Source of the DNA: Azotobacter beijerinckii | Lineage (GTDB): Bacteria > Pseudomonadota > Gammaproteobacteria > Pseudomonadales > Pseudomonadaceae | Assembly (NCBI RefSeq): GCF_900110885.1 | Contig: NZ_FOFJ01000033.1 | Coordinates: forward strand, 1 to 39,954 | Length of the DNA: 39,954 nt | Reading direction: 5' to 3' | Shown here: in pieces, positions 7,698-17,006 of the stretch | Layout of the letters: the number at the start of each line of letters is the position of its first letter | Numbering within the stretch: position 1 is the stretch's first letter | Notes under the pieces: generated by a model | What the model was told of the DNA's origin: nothing | What the model saw: the letters and a program-made list of their open reading frames with translations, nothing else | Databases searched by the model: none | Made by a program: the position numbers and the translations under genes

Positions 7698-9174
7698 CAG
7701 CGTCGCGGTCCTCCGCCCGCGCAGCCCCTGGGAAGCCATGGACCTCGGCGTGCTGCTGGCGCGGCGCCACGCCGGCCTGCTGATGCTCGCCTGGGCGCTG
7801 CCCGCCCTGCCGCTGCTGGCCCTGCTCAGCCTGCTGCTCTGGGAGAGCCCCGGCTGGGTTCTGCTGATCTTCTGGTGGCTGAAGCCGCTCGGCGAGCGCC
7901 TGCCACTGTTCATCCTCTCCCGCGCCCTGTTCGGCGCGACGCCGCGCCTGGGCGAGAGCCTGCGCGCCCTGCCCGGCCTGCTCCGCGCGGAATGGCTGGC
8001 CAGCCTGACCCGGCGGCGCTTCAACCCGGCGCGCAGCTTCGATCTGCCGGTGCTGCTGCTCGAGGGCGTCGCCGGCCAGGAACTGCAGCAGCGCCGCGCC
8101 ACCCTCGCGGCAGGCAGCGGCAAGCGCGGTGCCGGCTGGCTGACCCTGGTCGGCCTGCATCTGGAGCTGGCGCTCTGGCTCGGCCTGCTGGCCTTCCTTT
8201 ATCTGCTGCTGCCGGCGCCGGCGAGCGCCGACCTCGACTGGCAGCGCCTGCTGGACGGTACGCCGGAGGAGTGGCTGTGGCTGGAGCACCTGACCAACGG
8301 GCTTTATGCGCTGGTGCTGATGGTCTGGGAACCGCTATACGTCGCCTGCGGCTTCGGTCTCTACCTGAATCGCCGCATGCACCTCGAAGCCTGGGACCTC
8401 GAAGTGGCCTTCCACCGCCTGCGCCGGCGCCTGAGCGGCGCGGCCGGCATCCTGCTGCTCGCCGCCGGCCTGGTGCTGGCGCTTCCCGACGCGGCCCTGG
8501 CCCAGCCATCGGCCCCGCAGCCGCCCCCGGCGCTGGACCGCCAGGCGGCCCGCGCGGACATCCAGGCCCTGCTCGGGCAAGCGCCCTTCCACCGACGCGA
8601 AGAAACCCTCCGCTGGCGGTTCGGCGAACCCGCGCAGCCGAGCATCGGCGCCCGGCCGTTCGACGCCGTCGGCCTCGCCCGCCGGCTGGCCGGGGCGCTG
8701 GAAATCCTCCTCTGGGCGACGGTCGGCGCCGGTGCGGCGCTGCTGGCCTGGCGCTATCGCGACTGGCTGACGGCCTTCGCCGGACGTGTCGCGCCCTCCG
8801 TCCGGCGCCCCCCGCCGCTACCGGCCGCGCATTCCGTTCCCCGATCCGAGCCGCCTGCGCTGCCCGCAGACATCGCCGCGGAGGCCGAACGACTGTGGGC
8901 CGACGCCCCCGACCAGGCGCTCGCCCTGCTCTACCACGGTCTGCTCGAGCGCCTGCGCGAGGATTACCGCCTACCGCTGAGCGAGGCCGATACCGAAGGC
9001 GAGGTGCTGCATCGGGTCCGCCGGCTGGAGCAGATCGAGCTGCAACGCCTCGCCGAGACCCTGACCCTGCACTGGCAGAATCTCGCCTACGGTCGGCAGC
9101 CGCCGCCGGCCGAGCTGAAGGAGCCGCTGCTCGCCGCCTGGCGGCGCCAGTTCGGCGTCGGAAGAACGCCATGA
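7684..9174 (+). CDS. DUF4129-containing membrane protein
   Basis: A 496-aa protein with several hydrophobic helices (about residues 22-60, 155-180, 195-230, 250-275 and 330-350). A C-terminal DUF4129-like domain of helical character follows (LLYHGLLERLREDYRLPLSEADTEGE onwards, about residues 410-490). DUF4129 proteins accompany MoxR/DUF58 operons. The ATG at 7684 lies inside the end of the preceding gene (14-bp overlap); an internal ATG at 7738 is a possible alternative. The AQPSAPQPPPA linker after the fourth helix suggests a mobile periplasmic or cytoplasmic segment. Function unknown. Confidence 0.8.
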   Translation: MRPTDSVAVLRPRSPWEAMDLGVLLARRHAGLLMLAWALPALPLLALLSLLLWESPGWVLLIFWWLKPLGERLPLFILSRALFGATPRLGESLRALPGLLRAEWLASLTRRRFNPARSFDLPVLLLEGVAGQELQQRRATLAAGSGKRGAGWLTLVGLHLELALWLGLLAFLYLLLPAPASADLDWQRLLDGTPEEWLWLEHLTNGLYALVLMVWEPLYVACGFGLYLNRRMHLEAWDLEVAFHRLRRRLSGAAGILLLAAGLVLALPDAALAQPSAPQPPPALDRQAARADIQALLGQAPFHRREETLRWRFGEPAQPSIGARPFDAVGLARRLAGALEILLWATVGAGAALLAWRYRDWLTAFAGRVAPSVRRPPPLPAAHSVPRSEPPALPADIAAEAERLWADAPDQALALLYHGLLERLREDYRLPLSEADTEGEVLHRVRRLEQIELQRLAETLTLHWQNLAYGRQPPPAELKEPLLAAWRRQFGVGRTP

Positions 9175-10328
9175 GCGGGCGGCAGCGCCTCGTCGCCATC
9201 GGCATCGGGCTGGCCCTCGTGCTGTTCGGCGCCTGGCTGCTCGGCCGGCTGCAGCCCTACCGGGAAATCGTCGAGCGCGGTCCGACGCCGCAGGCCCGCG
9301 CCAACCCCTACCTGGCCGCCGAACTCTTCCTGCGCCGCCAGGGCCTCGACGTGCGCCGCGGCGGCGGACTGGAAGCCCTCCCGGCTCGCCCCGACGGTGC
9401 GCAGACCCTGCTCTTGCTCGGCGAGCGCGAGCGCATGACCCCGCGCCAGGCCGAACGGGTGCTCGCGTGGACCGCTGCCGGTGGGCGTCTGGTGTTCGTC
9501 GCCGAACGGTTGTGGGACGAGAAGGCCGGCCGCAGCGGCGACCTGCTGCTCGACGGACTGGGCATCCAGCAGTACCTCAGCGCAGAGCTGGCCATCGGCG
9601 AGCCGCGGGACGACGACCGGCGCCGGGCGGAGCTGGCCCGCTTCTACCTGCAGAACGAGAAGACCCCGGCCTATCTGGCCTTCGACACCGCCTTCCACCT
9701 CTACGACAGCCGCCACCGTACTTACGCTTGGGCCAACAGCGGCGAGGCCACCCATCTGCTGCAAGTGCATCACGGACGGGGCACCGTCACGGTGGTGAGC
9801 GACGCCTGGATCTGGGAGAACCCGAACATCGGCAACCACGATCACGCCTGGCTGCTCTGGTACCTGAGCCGGGACAGCCAGGTCACCCTGGTCCACCGGG
9901 TCGCCGGCGAGGGCCTCGCGACCCTGCTGCTGCGTCATTTCCCCGCGGCCCTACTGGCGCTGGCCTTGCTGGCCGGCGGCCTCCTGTGGCGTGCCGGCCT
10001 GCGCCGGGGCCCGCCACTGCCGGCCGCCCGCCCGGCGCGCCGGCAACTCGAGGAGCACCTGCGTGCCGATGCCGACTTCCTGCTCCGCCGCGGCGGCCAG
10101 GCCAGCCTGCTGCAAGGCCTGCAACAGGATATCCGGCGCCGCGCCGGCCACCGCGAGCTGCGCTTCGCCGAACTGCCCGAGGAGGCGCAGTGGCAATTGC
10201 TGGCCCGCTTCGGGCGGCTGCCGGCCGAGCACATCGGCCAGCTCATGCGGCCGCCGGACCAGGCGCTGTCCGCCGCCGACTTCACCCGCCAGGTCGCCGA
10301 CCTGCAACGACTCAGGAACACCCTATGA
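9171..10328 (+). CDS. DUF4350 domain protein
   Basis: A 385-aa protein with one N-terminal membrane helix (about 8-24) and one near residue 263, giving a large domain between them. That domain looks like DUF4350 (a GATase-like or PEP-synthesis-like fold): ANPYLAAELFLRRQGLDVRR near the start, and TLLLLGERERMTPRQAERVLAWTAAGGRLVF. It overlaps the DUF4129 gene by ATGA and the MoxR gene by ATGA. It probably forms part of a membrane complex with its operon partners; this comes from context only, since the family has no firm biochemical role. Confidence 0.8.
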   Translation: MSGRQRLVAIGIGLALVLFGAWLLGRLQPYREIVERGPTPQARANPYLAAELFLRRQGLDVRRGGGLEALPARPDGAQTLLLLGERERMTPRQAERVLAWTAAGGRLVFVAERLWDEKAGRSGDLLLDGLGIQQYLSAELAIGEPRDDDRRRAELARFYLQNEKTPAYLAFDTAFHLYDSRHRTYAWANSGEATHLLQVHHGRGTVTVVSDAWIWENPNIGNHDHAWLLWYLSRDSQVTLVHRVAGEGLATLLLRHFPAALLALALLAGGLLWRAGLRRGPPLPAARPARRQLEEHLRADADFLLRRGGQASLLQGLQQDIRRRAGHRELRFAELPEEAQWQLLARFGRLPAEHIGQLMRPPDQALSAADFTRQVADLQRLRNTL

Positions 10329-11311
10329 ACGACACAAGCGCTCTCCCGACGCTCTCCCGCCAGCAGGTGGGCCGGTTGCTCCAGGCCCTGCGCGAGGAGA
10401 TCGGCAAGGCGGTGATCGGCCAGCAGGCGGCCATCGACGACCTGCTGACCGCACTGATCGCCAACGGCCATGTGCTCGTCGAAGGCGTTCCGGGACTCGG
10501 CAAGACCCTGCTGGTACGGGCCCTGGCCCGCTGCTTCGGCGGCGACTTCGGACGTATCCAGTTCACCCCCGACCTGATGCCCAGCGACGTCACCGGACAT
10601 GCGGTGTACGACCTCGCCAGCGAGCAGTTCAAGCTGTGCAAGGGGCCGGTGTTCACCCACCTGCTGCTCGCCGACGAGATCAACCGCGCTCCGGCCAAGA
10701 CCCAGGCGGCCCTGCTGGAAGTCATGCAGGAGCGCCAGGTGACCCTGGAGGGCCGTACCCTGCCGGTGCCGCAGCCGTTCCTGGTACTGGCCACGCAGAA
10801 CCCGATCGAACAGGAAGGCACCTACCCGCTGCCGGAGGCCGAACTGGACCGCTTCATGCTCAAGCTGCGCATGGACTACCCGGAGGCCGCCGACGAGTTG
10901 GCCCTGGTCCGCCAGGTCGCCCGCTCGACCCGTGCCGACATGCTCGAGGTCACTGCCCTGCGCCCCCTGCTGCAAGCCGCCGACGTGCTGGCGCTGCAGC
11001 AGTTGGCCAGCACGCTGCCGCTCGACGAGCAGGTGCTCGACTACGCCGTGCGTCTGGTACGCCGCACCCGCGACTGGTCCGACCTGACCCTCGGCGCCGG
11101 ACCGCGCGCCTCGATCGACCTGGTACGCTGCGGCCGGGCCCGTGCCCTGCTGCGCGGCGGCGACTTCGTGCTGCCCGACGACATCAAGGCGTGCGCCCTG
11201 GCCGTGCTGCGCCACCGCGTCTGCCTGGCGCCGGAGCTGGACATCGAGGGCCTGTCGGCGGACCAGGTGCTCCTGCAGTTGCTCGATCAGGTCGCGGCGC
11301 CGCGGCCATGA
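10325..11311 (+). CDS. MoxR-family AAA+ ATPase
   Basis: A 328-aa MoxR AAA+ ATPase, a class that acts as chaperones for maturing protein complexes, often with VWA-domain partners. Walker A is GVPGLGKT (54-61) and Walker B is LLLADEIN with Asp117/Glu118. Sensor 1 is LATQNPIEQEGTYPLPEAELDRF, a strong MoxR signature. The C-terminal lid covers about 215-320. It starts by ATGA overlap with the DUF4350 gene and ends by ATGA overlap with DUF58, its usual partner. The locus corresponds by order to the MoxR gene between sbcB and pykA in Pseudomonas. Confidence 0.93.
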   Translation: MNDTSALPTLSRQQVGRLLQALREEIGKAVIGQQAAIDDLLTALIANGHVLVEGVPGLGKTLLVRALARCFGGDFGRIQFTPDLMPSDVTGHAVYDLASEQFKLCKGPVFTHLLLADEINRAPAKTQAALLEVMQERQVTLEGRTLPVPQPFLVLATQNPIEQEGTYPLPEAELDRFMLKLRMDYPEAADELALVRQVARSTRADMLEVTALRPLLQAADVLALQQLASTLPLDEQVLDYAVRLVRRTRDWSDLTLGAGPRASIDLVRCGRARALLRGGDFVLPDDIKACALAVLRHRVCLAPELDIEGLSADQVLLQLLDQVAAPRP

Positions 11312-12639
11312 CGCCCTCGCGCCGGCTCCTCGCCCTGCTCGGCATTCTGTTCCTCGCCGCCCTGCCGCTCGGCGCCCGCTCGGCCCTGAACGGCGAGGGA
11401 TCGCCGGGCTTCGAGGCACTCTGGTGGGGGCTGCTGGGCGCCCTGCTGCTGCTCGCCGGCCTCGATGCCGCTGGGCTGCACTGGCGCTCCTCGCCCCGCC
11501 TGAAGCGCCTTCTGCCGGGCCATCTGCCCCAGGGCCGCTGGAGCGAGGTGCGCCTGAGCCTCGCGCACGACTACCGCCTGGCGCTGTCCGTGGAACTCTT
11601 CGACCACCTGCCTGCCGGCATGCTCGGCGAGCCTCTGCCGCTACGCCTTGAACTGCGGCCCGGTATCGAGACCGAGTGCGGCTACCGGCTCCGCCCCCTC
11701 GAACGCGGGCACTTCCGCTTCCAACGCTGCGAGGTCGCCCTGCCCAGCCTACTTGGGCTGTGGCAGGGACGACGGCTCGTCGAGCTGCCCGGCGAGACCC
11801 GCGTCTACCCGGACTTCGCCCGCCTCTACAGGGCCCAGCTGATGGCCGTGGACACCTGGCTCGGCCGCCTCGGCGTGCGCCAGCTGCCGCGCCGCGGCCT
11901 CGGCCAGACCTTCCATCAACTGCGCGAGTTCCGCGACGGCGATACCCTGCGGCAGATCGACTGGAAGGCGACGGCACGCAAACACACGCCCATCGTTCGC
12001 GAATACCGCGACGAGCGCGACCAGCAGATCCTCTTCCTGCTCGACTGCGGCCGGCACATGCGCAGCCGGGACGGCGAACTCGCCCACTTCGACCACGCCC
12101 TCGACGCCTGCCTGCTGCTCGCCTACGTGGCGTTGCGCCAGGGCGACGCGGTGGGGCTGGCGACCCTCGCCGGCGAGCAGGACCGCTACCTGGCCCCGGC
12201 CAAGGGCAATGCCCAGTTGAACGCCCTGCTCAACGCCGTCCATGATCTGCAGACCACCCGCCGTCCGGCGGACTTCGCTGCGGCGACGAATCTGCTGCTG
12301 CGCCGCCAGCGCCGCCGCGCCCTGGTGGTGATCCTCAGCAACCTGCGCGACGAGGACGACGACGAGCTGCCGGCGGCGGTCCGCCGCCTGGCCCGCCGCC
12401 ACCGGGTGCTGGTCGCCAGCCTGCGCGAGGAAGTACTCGACCGGCTGTGCCGCACGCCGGTGGAGAACCAGGCGGACGCCCTGGCCTATTGCGGCACGGT
12501 CGACTATCTCAACGCCCGTGCCGGCCTGCACGAACGCCTGGCGGCGGCGGGCATCCCGCTGCTCGACGTGCGCCCCGCCGAGCTGGGCCCCGAACTGGTC
12601 GGGCGCTATCTGGCCTGGAAGCGGGCCGGGGTGCTGTAG
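11308..12639 (+). CDS. DUF58 protein (MoxR partner)
   Basis: A 443-aa DUF58 protein. Two N-terminal hydrophobic segments (about 7-25 and 34-52) are followed by the DUF58 core motif REFRDGDTLRQIDWKATARK (about 211-230). A VWA-like C-terminal domain comes next, whose metal site is degenerate (FLLDCGRHM in place of the classic DxSxS). It is the last gene of the six-gene operon. A GC-rich hairpin at 12641-12662 (CGCCGGC/GCCGGCG) follows directly and may terminate transcription, although it has no T tract. It probably works with the MoxR ATPase at the membrane; the client is unknown. Confidence 0.9.
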   Translation: MTPSRRLLALLGILFLAALPLGARSALNGEGSPGFEALWWGLLGALLLLAGLDAAGLHWRSSPRLKRLLPGHLPQGRWSEVRLSLAHDYRLALSVELFDHLPAGMLGEPLPLRLELRPGIETECGYRLRPLERGHFRFQRCEVALPSLLGLWQGRRLVELPGETRVYPDFARLYRAQLMAVDTWLGRLGVRQLPRRGLGQTFHQLREFRDGDTLRQIDWKATARKHTPIVREYRDERDQQILFLLDCGRHMRSRDGELAHFDHALDACLLLAYVALRQGDAVGLATLAGEQDRYLAPAKGNAQLNALLNAVHDLQTTRRPADFAAATNLLLRRQRRRALVVILSNLRDEDDDELPAAVRRLARRHRVLVASLREEVLDRLCRTPVENQADALAYCGTVDYLNARAGLHERLAAAGIPLLDVRPAELGPELVGRYLAWKRAGVL

Positions 12640-12651
12640 GCGCCGGCCGGC

Positions 12652-13011
12652 TCAGGCCGGCGAGGCGTTGGGATGGAACGTGAAGTAGTGGCGCAGGACC
12701 TCGACCAGTTCGAGGTACTCGGCGGGCGGGTCGATCAGCGCAAAGCCCGAGTCGAAGCTGCCGGGCGTCACGTCCTCGCGGGTCCAGCGGCAGGTGGCGG
12801 AAAAGTCGATGTGGTACGGCTGACCGTCGCGCCCCGGGATCTTCAGGCGCATGTCGAACTCGGCGAGCACCAGCATCGGCCATGGACTGATCAACATCAG
12901 ACCTTCCCGGGAAATATTGCCGATGTAGCCCATCGGCTTGTCGGTGACCCGGTTGAACACCTTGAGGTAGTAGGGCAGCTGGTGGCGTTCGATACGACGT
13001 TGGATAGGCAT
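12652..13011 (-). CDS. PilZ domain protein (c-di-GMP receptor)
   Basis: A 119-aa single-domain PilZ protein. Both c-di-GMP-binding motifs are visible: the Arg-rich RRIER near residues 5-9 and NISREG (the D/NxSxxG motif) near residue 33. The protein should bind c-di-GMP and act on motility, exopolysaccharide or pili; the target is unknown. It converges on the DUF58 gene with a 12-bp gap and is divergent from the USP gene. The SadC-like diguanylate cyclase 2.7 kb away makes a functional link possible but unproven. Confidence 0.88.
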   Translation of the reverse strand: MPIQRRIERHQLPYYLKVFNRVTDKPMGYIGNISREGLMLISPWPMLVLAEFDMRLKIPGRDGQPYHIDFSATCRWTREDVTPGSFDSGFALIDPPAEYLELVEVLRHYFTFHPNASPA

Positions 13012-13209
13012 GGTCGCTGGCTAGTCGCTGGTCAAAGTCGTGAGTATGGCCATAGTGCCGGTCAGGGACCAGCGTTCCATTATTGGACCTGTCGGTTGCC
13101 ATTTATGCTCCCCGCCCCTCACGAAATATCCCGCGTGAGTTAGTCTGATGCGCAGCGAACCCCCAGGCCGGCGCCCTCCAAGCGCACGGCAAGCCCCAAG
13201 GAGATAATG

Positions 13210-14106
13210 ATGAACCTGCACCAGTTGCTCGTCGTGATCGACCCCACCCAGGAGGCTCAGCCGGCCCTGGAACGGGCCGCCTGGCTGGCCCGCAATACCG
13301 GTGCAGCCCTGGAACTGCTGGTCTGCGAATTCGAGCCGGCCCTGGACAACAGCCTGCTGTTCGACGAGCAGCAGACCGAACAGGCGCGTACCGCGCTACT
13401 CGCCCACCGCCTCGCGCGGCTCGAGGAACTGGCCGTGCCGCTGCGTGCCGAAGGCCTGTCGGTACAGATCGAGGCGCGCTGGGGAAAACCGCTGCACCGA
13501 ACGATCCTCGCCCGGGTCGAAGAGCTGAAGCCGGATCTAGTATTCAAGGCCGCCCACAGCCACAGCCTGCTCAAGCGCCTGCTGCTGACCAATACCTGCT
13601 GGCAGCTCCTGCGCCACTGCCCGGCGCCGCTCTGGCTGGTCCATCACGGCCCGTGGCAGGGCCAGCGCCTGTGTGCCGCCCTCGATCCGCTGCACAGCGC
13701 CGACAAGTCGGCCCATCTCGACCACCGCCTGATCGCCGCCGCTCGCGAGCTGGCCGGGCGCCTGCAGCTGGATGCCCATTACCTGCACTGCTACGCGCCG
13801 TTGCCGCGCAGCCTGGTCTTCGATGCCGAGCTGGTCGCCACCTACGACGCCTACGTCGAGCGCGGCAGCCGGCAGCACCGCCAGGCCTTCGAGCAACTGC
13901 TCGCGCCCTACGCGGTTCCCGCCAGCCACCGTCACCTGGAGCAGGGCTATCCGGAGGAGCTGATCCCCCGCTTCGTGCGCGACCGACAGATCGACCTGCT
14001 GCTGATGGGCGTCGTCGCCCGCGGCCACCTGGACAACGCGCTGATCGGCAATAGCGCCGAACGGGTGCTGGAGGCGGTGGAGTGCGACCTCCTGGTGCTC
14101 AGGTAG
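13210..14106 (+). CDS. Universal stress protein, tandem USP domains
   Basis: A 298-aa protein of two USP domains in tandem (about 1-145 and 150-298), like UspE. Both halves begin with a strand like LLVVIDPT or LCAALDPL, and the second ends VVARGHLDNALIGNSAERVLEAVECDLLVLR. The ATP-type G-x2-G-x9-G(S/T) motif appears near the end as GVVARGHLDNALIGNSAE. Two adjacent ATGs occur (13207 and 13210); the second sits 6 nt after AAGGAG and is preferred. A short inverted repeat (CTCACG/CGTGAG, 13118-13139) lies upstream and could be regulatory. It precedes pykA in the Pseudomonas order. Confidence 0.9.
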   Translation: MNLHQLLVVIDPTQEAQPALERAAWLARNTGAALELLVCEFEPALDNSLLFDEQQTEQARTALLAHRLARLEELAVPLRAEGLSVQIEARWGKPLHRTILARVEELKPDLVFKAAHSHSLLKRLLLTNTCWQLLRHCPAPLWLVHHGPWQGQRLCAALDPLHSADKSAHLDHRLIAAARELAGRLQLDAHYLHCYAPLPRSLVFDAELVATYDAYVERGSRQHRQAFEQLLAPYAVPASHRHLEQGYPEELIPRFVRDRQIDLLLMGVVARGHLDNALIGNSAERVLEAVECDLLVLR

Positions 14107-14176
14107 CGCGGCCGGACAATGACTACAGCGTCCCGGCGTAGTAGCCTCGGCCGCAGCGTCCCATAAGGAGTTCCGC

Positions 14177-15628
14177 ATGACGTTTCGCCGCACCAAAATC
14201 GTCGCCACCCTCGGCCCAGCCAGCAGCTCGCCCGAACGGCTCGAGCAACTGATCCTCGCCGGGCTCGATGTCGCCCGCCTGAACTTCTCCCACGGCACCG
14301 CGGACGAACACCGCGCCCGCGCCCATCTGGTCCGCGAGCTGGCCGCCAAGCACGGTCGTTTCGTCGCTCTGCTCGGCGACCTGCAGGGACCGAAGATCCG
14401 CATCGCCAAGTTCGCCGGCAAGCGCATCGAACTGAAGGAAGGCGACAGCTTCCGCTTCTCCGTCACCCACCCGCGCGACGCGGGCACCCAGGAGGTGGTC
14501 GGCATCGACTACCCGGACCTGGTGAAGGACTGCAACGTCGGCGACGAACTGCTGCTCGACGACGGCCGGGTGGTCATGGTGGTCCGCGAGAAGACCGCCG
14601 ACGAGCTGCACTGCACGGTACTGATCGGCGGCCCGCTGTCCGACCACAAGGGCATCAACCGCCGCGGCGGCGGTCTCACCGCACCGGCCCTGACCGCCAA
14701 GGACAAGATCGACATCAAGCTGGCCGCGGAACTGGACCTGGACTATCTGGCGGTGTCCTTCCCCCGCGATGCCGCCGACATGGAGCTGGCCCGGCGCCTG
14801 CGCGACGAGGCCGGCAGCAAGGCCTGGCTGGTGGCCAAGATCGAACGTGCCGAGGCGGTCGCCGACGACGCGGCCCTCGACGGCCTGATCCGCGCCAGCG
14901 ATGCGGTGATGGTGGCGCGCGGCGACCTCGGCGTGGAAATCGGCGACGCCGAGCTGGTCGGTATCCAGAAGAAGATCATTCTCCACGCGCGGCGCTACAA
15001 CAAGGCGGTGATCACCGCGACGCAGATGATGGAGTCGATGATCCACAGCCCGATGCCGACCCGCGCGGAAGTCTCGGACGTGGCCAACGCGGTGCTCGAC
15101 AACACCGACGCAGTGATGCTCTCGGCGGAAAGCGCCGCCGGCGAATACCCGGTGGAAGCGGTGCAGGCCATGGCGCGCGTCTGCCTGGGCGCGGAACGCC
15201 ACCCGACCAGCACCCGCTCCAGCCATCGCCTCGGTCACACCTTCGAGCGCTGCGACGAGAGCATCGCCCTGGCGGCCATGTACACCGCCAACCACTTCCC
15301 CGGCGTGAAGGCGATCATCAGCCTCACCGAAAGCGGCTACACCCCACTGATCATGTCGCGCATCCGCTCTTCGGTGCCGATCTTCGCCTTCTCGCCGCAC
15401 CGCGAAACCCAGGCGCGGGTGGCGCTGTTCCGCGGCGTCTACACGGTGCCCTTCGACCCCGCGGCAGTGGCGCCGGAGAAACTCAGCCAGGCGGCGGTGG
15501 ACGAACTGATCAAGCGCGGTGTGGTCAAGCCGGGCGACTGGGTGCTGCTCACCAAGGGCGACAGCTACAACACCATCGGCGGCACCAACGGCATGAAGAT
15601 CCTGCACGTGGGCGAGCCGCTGCTCTGA
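14177..15628 (+). CDS. pykA: Pyruvate kinase
   Basis: Transfers phosphate from phosphoenolpyruvate to ADP in the last step of glycolysis. The 483-aa protein shows the N-terminal TKIVATLGPASSS, the LNFSHGTADEHR motif, LLGDLQGPKIRI and the active-site signature LVAKIERAEAV with metal-binding residues in MVARGDLGVEIG. It also has ITATQMMESMI. The C-terminal regulatory domain is complete and ends with the GGTNGMKILHVG nucleotide or effector loop. The ATG at 14177 follows AAGGAG. Its length and position next to USP match PykA of Pseudomonas rather than PykF. A strong terminator follows. Confidence 0.97.
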   Translation: MTFRRTKIVATLGPASSSPERLEQLILAGLDVARLNFSHGTADEHRARAHLVRELAAKHGRFVALLGDLQGPKIRIAKFAGKRIELKEGDSFRFSVTHPRDAGTQEVVGIDYPDLVKDCNVGDELLLDDGRVVMVVREKTADELHCTVLIGGPLSDHKGINRRGGGLTAPALTAKDKIDIKLAAELDLDYLAVSFPRDAADMELARRLRDEAGSKAWLVAKIERAEAVADDAALDGLIRASDAVMVARGDLGVEIGDAELVGIQKKIILHARRYNKAVITATQMMESMIHSPMPTRAEVSDVANAVLDNTDAVMLSAESAAGEYPVEAVQAMARVCLGAERHPTSTRSSHRLGHTFERCDESIALAAMYTANHFPGVKAIISLTESGYTPLIMSRIRSSVPIFAFSPHRETQARVALFRGVYTVPFDPAAVAPEKLSQAAVDELIKRGVVKPGDWVLLTKGDSYNTIGGTNGMKILHVGEPLL

Positions 15629-15632
15629 GCCG

Positions 15633-15665
15633 AATGGCCGCTCCCGCGAGCGGCCATTTCATTTC
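15633..15665. terminator. Terminator of pykA, shared with sadC-like gene
   Basis: AATGGCCGCTC (15633-15643) pairs perfectly with GAGCGGCCATT (15648-15658) around CCGC and is followed by TCATTT. It lies between two convergent genes. Confidence 0.85.
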
Positions 15666-16830
15666 ACGAGGACGCCGAGCGGCGGCCGGTACGGGCGTCG
15701 GTAGGCTCCCAGCTCGCCTCGCAGCGGTTCCGGCCGTTGTGCTTGGCCCGGTAGAGGGCTTGGTCGGCACGCTGCAGGGCAAGGTCCAGGTTGTCGCCGC
15801 GCTGCAGGCGGGTCATGCCGATCGACAGGCTGAGGCCACCCAGCGACAGACCCAGGGGCTCGGCGGTGGAAAAAGCCTCGCGCAACCGCTCGCAGCAAAT
15901 CGAGATCTGGTCCAGGTTGACGCCGGGCAGCAACAGCACGAACTCCTCGCCGCCATAGCGGGCCAGCACGTCGCCCTCGCGCAGGCAAGCCTGCGCCAGT
16001 GTCGCGAAAGTCTGCAGGACCCGGTCCCCAGCGGCATGCCCATAGCGGTCGTTGATCCGCTTGAAATGATCGAGATCGATCAGCGCCAAGCCGTACTGGC
16101 CTTGCGCCGGCAGGCGGGTCAGCTCGCGCTCGGCCAGGCGCAGGAAATGCCGGCGGTTGCAGAGCCCGGTCAACTCGTCGGTGGAAGCCTGATCCTCCAG
16201 CTGGCGCATCATCCCGCGCAGGGTGTTCTGGTGCGCCACCAGAGCATGGCGCCGCTGGTGCATGCGCTGGCGCATCGCATTGATGTAGCGGCCGAACAGG
16301 CAGAGCCAGAAGAGCAGCGCGAACAGCGTCGCCAGCTGCAGGAGAGGCAGCTCGGGGGCGACCGCCTGCAGTCGATAGGCATCCCACAGCTCGAGACCGA
16401 CGAAGCCGACGAAGCCGAAGGCCGCACAGCGGGCAAAAGCGCGAGCCGGCAGCTGGAAAAGACCGAACAGCAGGATCGGCGCATAGAACGCGAGCAAGGT
16501 ACCGCGGGCCTCACCGTTCAGGCAGCCGAGCAGGCCAGTCTGCCAGAACAGGGCCACCAGCACCTGCGCCTCGATCATCCCGGGATCGCGCAGGCGCAGA
16601 TTGCGCTCGCTGCGCAGCAGCAGGAAAAAGACCAGTTGGCTGAGAACGAGCAGAACGCCGCCGAGCAAGGGCACGGCGAGCGGAACCCGGCCATGACCGG
16701 TCGCAATTGCCAGCATCAGCAGCAGCACGGCCATCGCGTAGGTTCCCAACGCCATGGCGAAGCGGTTCAGCAACAGGCGCTGCAGGGCTTGCGGCTCCAG
16801 CCGCGTAGTCGACGTGTTCATGGGGTCCAT
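15664..16830 (-). CDS. sadC: SadC-like membrane diguanylate cyclase
   Basis: A 388-aa GGDEF enzyme that makes c-di-GMP. About six membrane helices (roughly 29-46, 49-73, 88-105, 111-128, 132-150 and 162-182) precede a GGDEF domain (about 212-375). The domain has the active-site motif GGEEF at 293-297 and a product-inhibition I-site RxxD (REGD, 284-287) exactly five residues before it. Both are intact, so an active, feedback-controlled cyclase is expected. The SadC assignment rests on its place between pykA and the fumarase gene, as in Pseudomonas aeruginosa. The start could also be the ATG at 16821; ribosome sites are weak for both. Confidence 0.82.
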   Translation of the reverse strand: MDPMNTSTTRLEPQALQRLLLNRFAMALGTYAMAVLLLMLAIATGHGRVPLAVPLLGGVLLVLSQLVFFLLLRSERNLRLRDPGMIEAQVLVALFWQTGLLGCLNGEARGTLLAFYAPILLFGLFQLPARAFARCAAFGFVGFVGLELWDAYRLQAVAPELPLLQLATLFALLFWLCLFGRYINAMRQRMHQRRHALVAHQNTLRGMMRQLEDQASTDELTGLCNRRHFLRLAERELTRLPAQGQYGLALIDLDHFKRINDRYGHAAGDRVLQTFATLAQACLREGDVLARYGGEEFVLLLPGVNLDQISICCERLREAFSTAEPLGLSLGGLSLSIGMTRLQRGDNLDLALQRADQALYRAKHNGRNRCEASWEPTDARTGRRSASS

Positions 16831-16908
16831 CCCGCGGCAACACCAATGGGAAACTCTATCGGCTGGCCAAACAGCTGCCTAGCCGTCATACGCCTTTGGC
16901 CCAAGCGG

Positions 16909-16939
16909 TTGTTCCCGGCCCTGTCGGGCGCGTTATACT
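16909..16939 (+). promoter_or_regulatory. Candidate promoter of the fumarase gene
   Basis: TTGTTC (16909-16914) and TATACT (16934-16939) lie about 70 bp before the fumarase start. The 19-bp spacer is longer than ideal, so confidence is limited. Confidence 0.4.
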
Positions 16940-17006
16940 GCGGCGATTTTTCGCACCGGACACGGGTTCGGCGCATCGAAGTTCCTGCCCAATAAAGGAG
17001 CGCAGC

